Shown here: positions 38,630 to 39,139 of the stretch, piece after piece | How the letters are laid out: each line of letters starts with the position of its first letter | Position numbering within the stretch: position 1 is the first letter of the stretch | Assembly: GCA_965367295.1 (NCBI GenBank) | Contig: CBDUHN010000033.1 | Location: 1 to 39,139, forward strand | Direction: 5' to 3' | From: JAIVHA01 sp965367295 | Lineage (GTDB): Bacteria > Pseudomonadota > Gammaproteobacteria > DSM-19610 | DNA: 39,139 bases | Notes under the pieces: model-generated | Told to the model about the DNA's origin: nothing | Seen by the model: only the letters and a program-made list of their open reading frames with translations | Database searches by the model: none | Made by a program: the position numbers and the translations under genes

Positions 38630-39139
38630 TTATGAAACATTACCTTCATTTACCCAATGCTCTTCAGTTATGATTACCAGCGGGATGCCTTCATCACGAT
38701 ATTTCATAGCTTTTTCAATTTTTCTCCCATATGTTTCATGAACCCAACTATCAGTAACGTAAGTACCTAGAACCAAGTAGTTAAGTCTTTTTGTAACGCC
38801 CTTTGCGTTTAAGCCACCAAGTGACTCGATAGCTGCCTGGCATTGCTTTCTTGTGCCATAGGCACAAGTACCTGTGAACAGAAATTCCATACCTTCAAAT
38901 GTCAAGGGTGGAAGTGGATGATCTATTGGAAGAGATGTTGTTTTTGCCAGCTCACCTAGTTCTGATGGTTCGCCATTAATTTTGTGAAGCAGACTAAGTA
39001 ACTCTGCTGATTCATCTGGGTCTAAAACACCATCCTCTAGCATGGCGTCTACTCGGTTTAAAAGATTTATAATTATTGGATTATCTGAACCGCCCCGGGT
39101 TTTGAGGAGGCTCCAACATCTGAGAGAATGGAGCCATGA
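38630..39139 (-). CDS. BRCT-domain protein, 5' end beyond the window
   Basis: The frame is open from the stop at 38630 to the window edge (169 codons seen), so the N terminus is missing. Before an internal Met at 39043 it already reads S-D-N-P-I-I-I-N-L-L-N-R-V-D-A-M-L-E-D-G-V, matching the helical region found in this family. A DNA-ligase-type BRCT domain follows: F-L-F-T-G-T-C-A-Y-G-T-R, A-I-E-S-L-G-G, then L-N-Y-L-V-L-G-T-Y-V-T-D-S-W and I-T-E-E-H-W. BRCT domains bind DNA ends or phosphoproteins. Low GC and the adjoining IS remnant place it in the accessory region. It is not itself a ligase. Confidence 0.82.
   Translation of the reverse strand, partial: SWLHSLRCWSLLKTRGGSDNPIIINLLNRVDAMLEDGVLDPDESAELLSLLHKINGEPSELGELAKTTSLPIDHPLPPLTFEGMEFLFTGTCAYGTRKQCQAAIESLGGLNAKGVTKRLNYLVLGTYVTDSWVHETYGRKIEKAMKYRDEGIPLVIITEEHWVNEGNVS

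Noticed and set aside
1..39139. CRISPR arrays, tRNA or rRNA genes
   Set aside because: No regularly spaced repeats, no tRNA T-loop/acceptor pattern and no rRNA-like sequence were noticed on either strand.

Overview
The window is about 39 kb of dense, GC-rich chromosome, most likely from a gammaproteobacterium. The evidence is a gammaproteobacterial-style set of neighbours: a RimK-type ATP-grasp gene with a GNAT/C39 peptidase partner, an HdfR-like LysR regulator, a DUF523/DUF1722 protein, DUF2970, an encapsulated-ferritin-type protein and LuxR/LuxI. An environmental, possibly sulfur-oxidising or Chromatiales-like relative is plausible, but no rRNA or other definitive taxonomic marker is present. 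I found no tRNA, rRNA or CRISPR array.

Layout. 0.5-7.5 kb: lipase-like hydrolase, FKBP-type isomerase (-), SCP2-like protein, a 39-residue membrane mini-ORF (-), DEAD-box helicase (-), YaiI family protein with a diguanylate cyclase, Sel1-repeat protein, and a MerB-like organomercurial lyase (-) that keeps all four key residues but has no mer operon around it. 7.7-13.1 kb: HerA-like ATPase, DUF2970 protein (-), a response regulator with an HD-GYP domain behind a sigma-28-like promoter and a structured leader, ferrochelatase, and a DUF523-DUF1722 protein. 13.2-19.4 kb: a complete alternative F-type ATPase operon of the N-ATPase type in the order atpD-C-Q-B-E-F-A-G. It lacks atpR, its c subunit has lost two residues of the Na+ site, and its alpha subunit has Arg for the P-loop Lys. 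19.4-20.7 kb: exported TIGR03790-type protein.

20.8-24.2 kb is a quorum-sensing locus: a LuxR-type receptor, a 20-bp lux box, a LuxI-type synthase with all ten invariant residues, a translationally coupled unknown ORF, and a GGDEF-EAL protein whose two domains both look catalytically dead. 24.3-27.0 kb is the two-gene RimK-like ATP-grasp and GNAT/C39-peptidase operon (-). 27.2-31.3 kb holds a small exported protein, the HdfR-like regulator with its probable operator, a small acidic protein, an orphan encapsulin-type ferritin, nadA and endonuclease V. 31.3-36.1 kb holds a TonB-dependent receptor (-), a dihydrolipoyl-dehydrogenase-like flavoprotein overlapping an inositol-monophosphatase family gene, and a DUF4156 lipoprotein (-).

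From about 36.2 kb to the right edge the base composition drops and the content becomes accessory and decayed: an unknown membrane protein, the 3' half of a VOC-domain gene, two diverged remnants of an IS110/IS1111-type transposase flanking a beta-carbonic anhydrase, a GTTAGGC core-like site abutting the second remnant, and a BRCT-domain gene that runs off the edge. This looks like an insertion/recombination hotspot, possibly a decayed cassette array.

Shared themes are cyclic-di-GMP signalling (an active-looking GGDEF, an HD-GYP regulator and a dead GGDEF-EAL) combined with acyl-homoserine-lactone signalling, plus a second, unusual ion-translocating ATPase.
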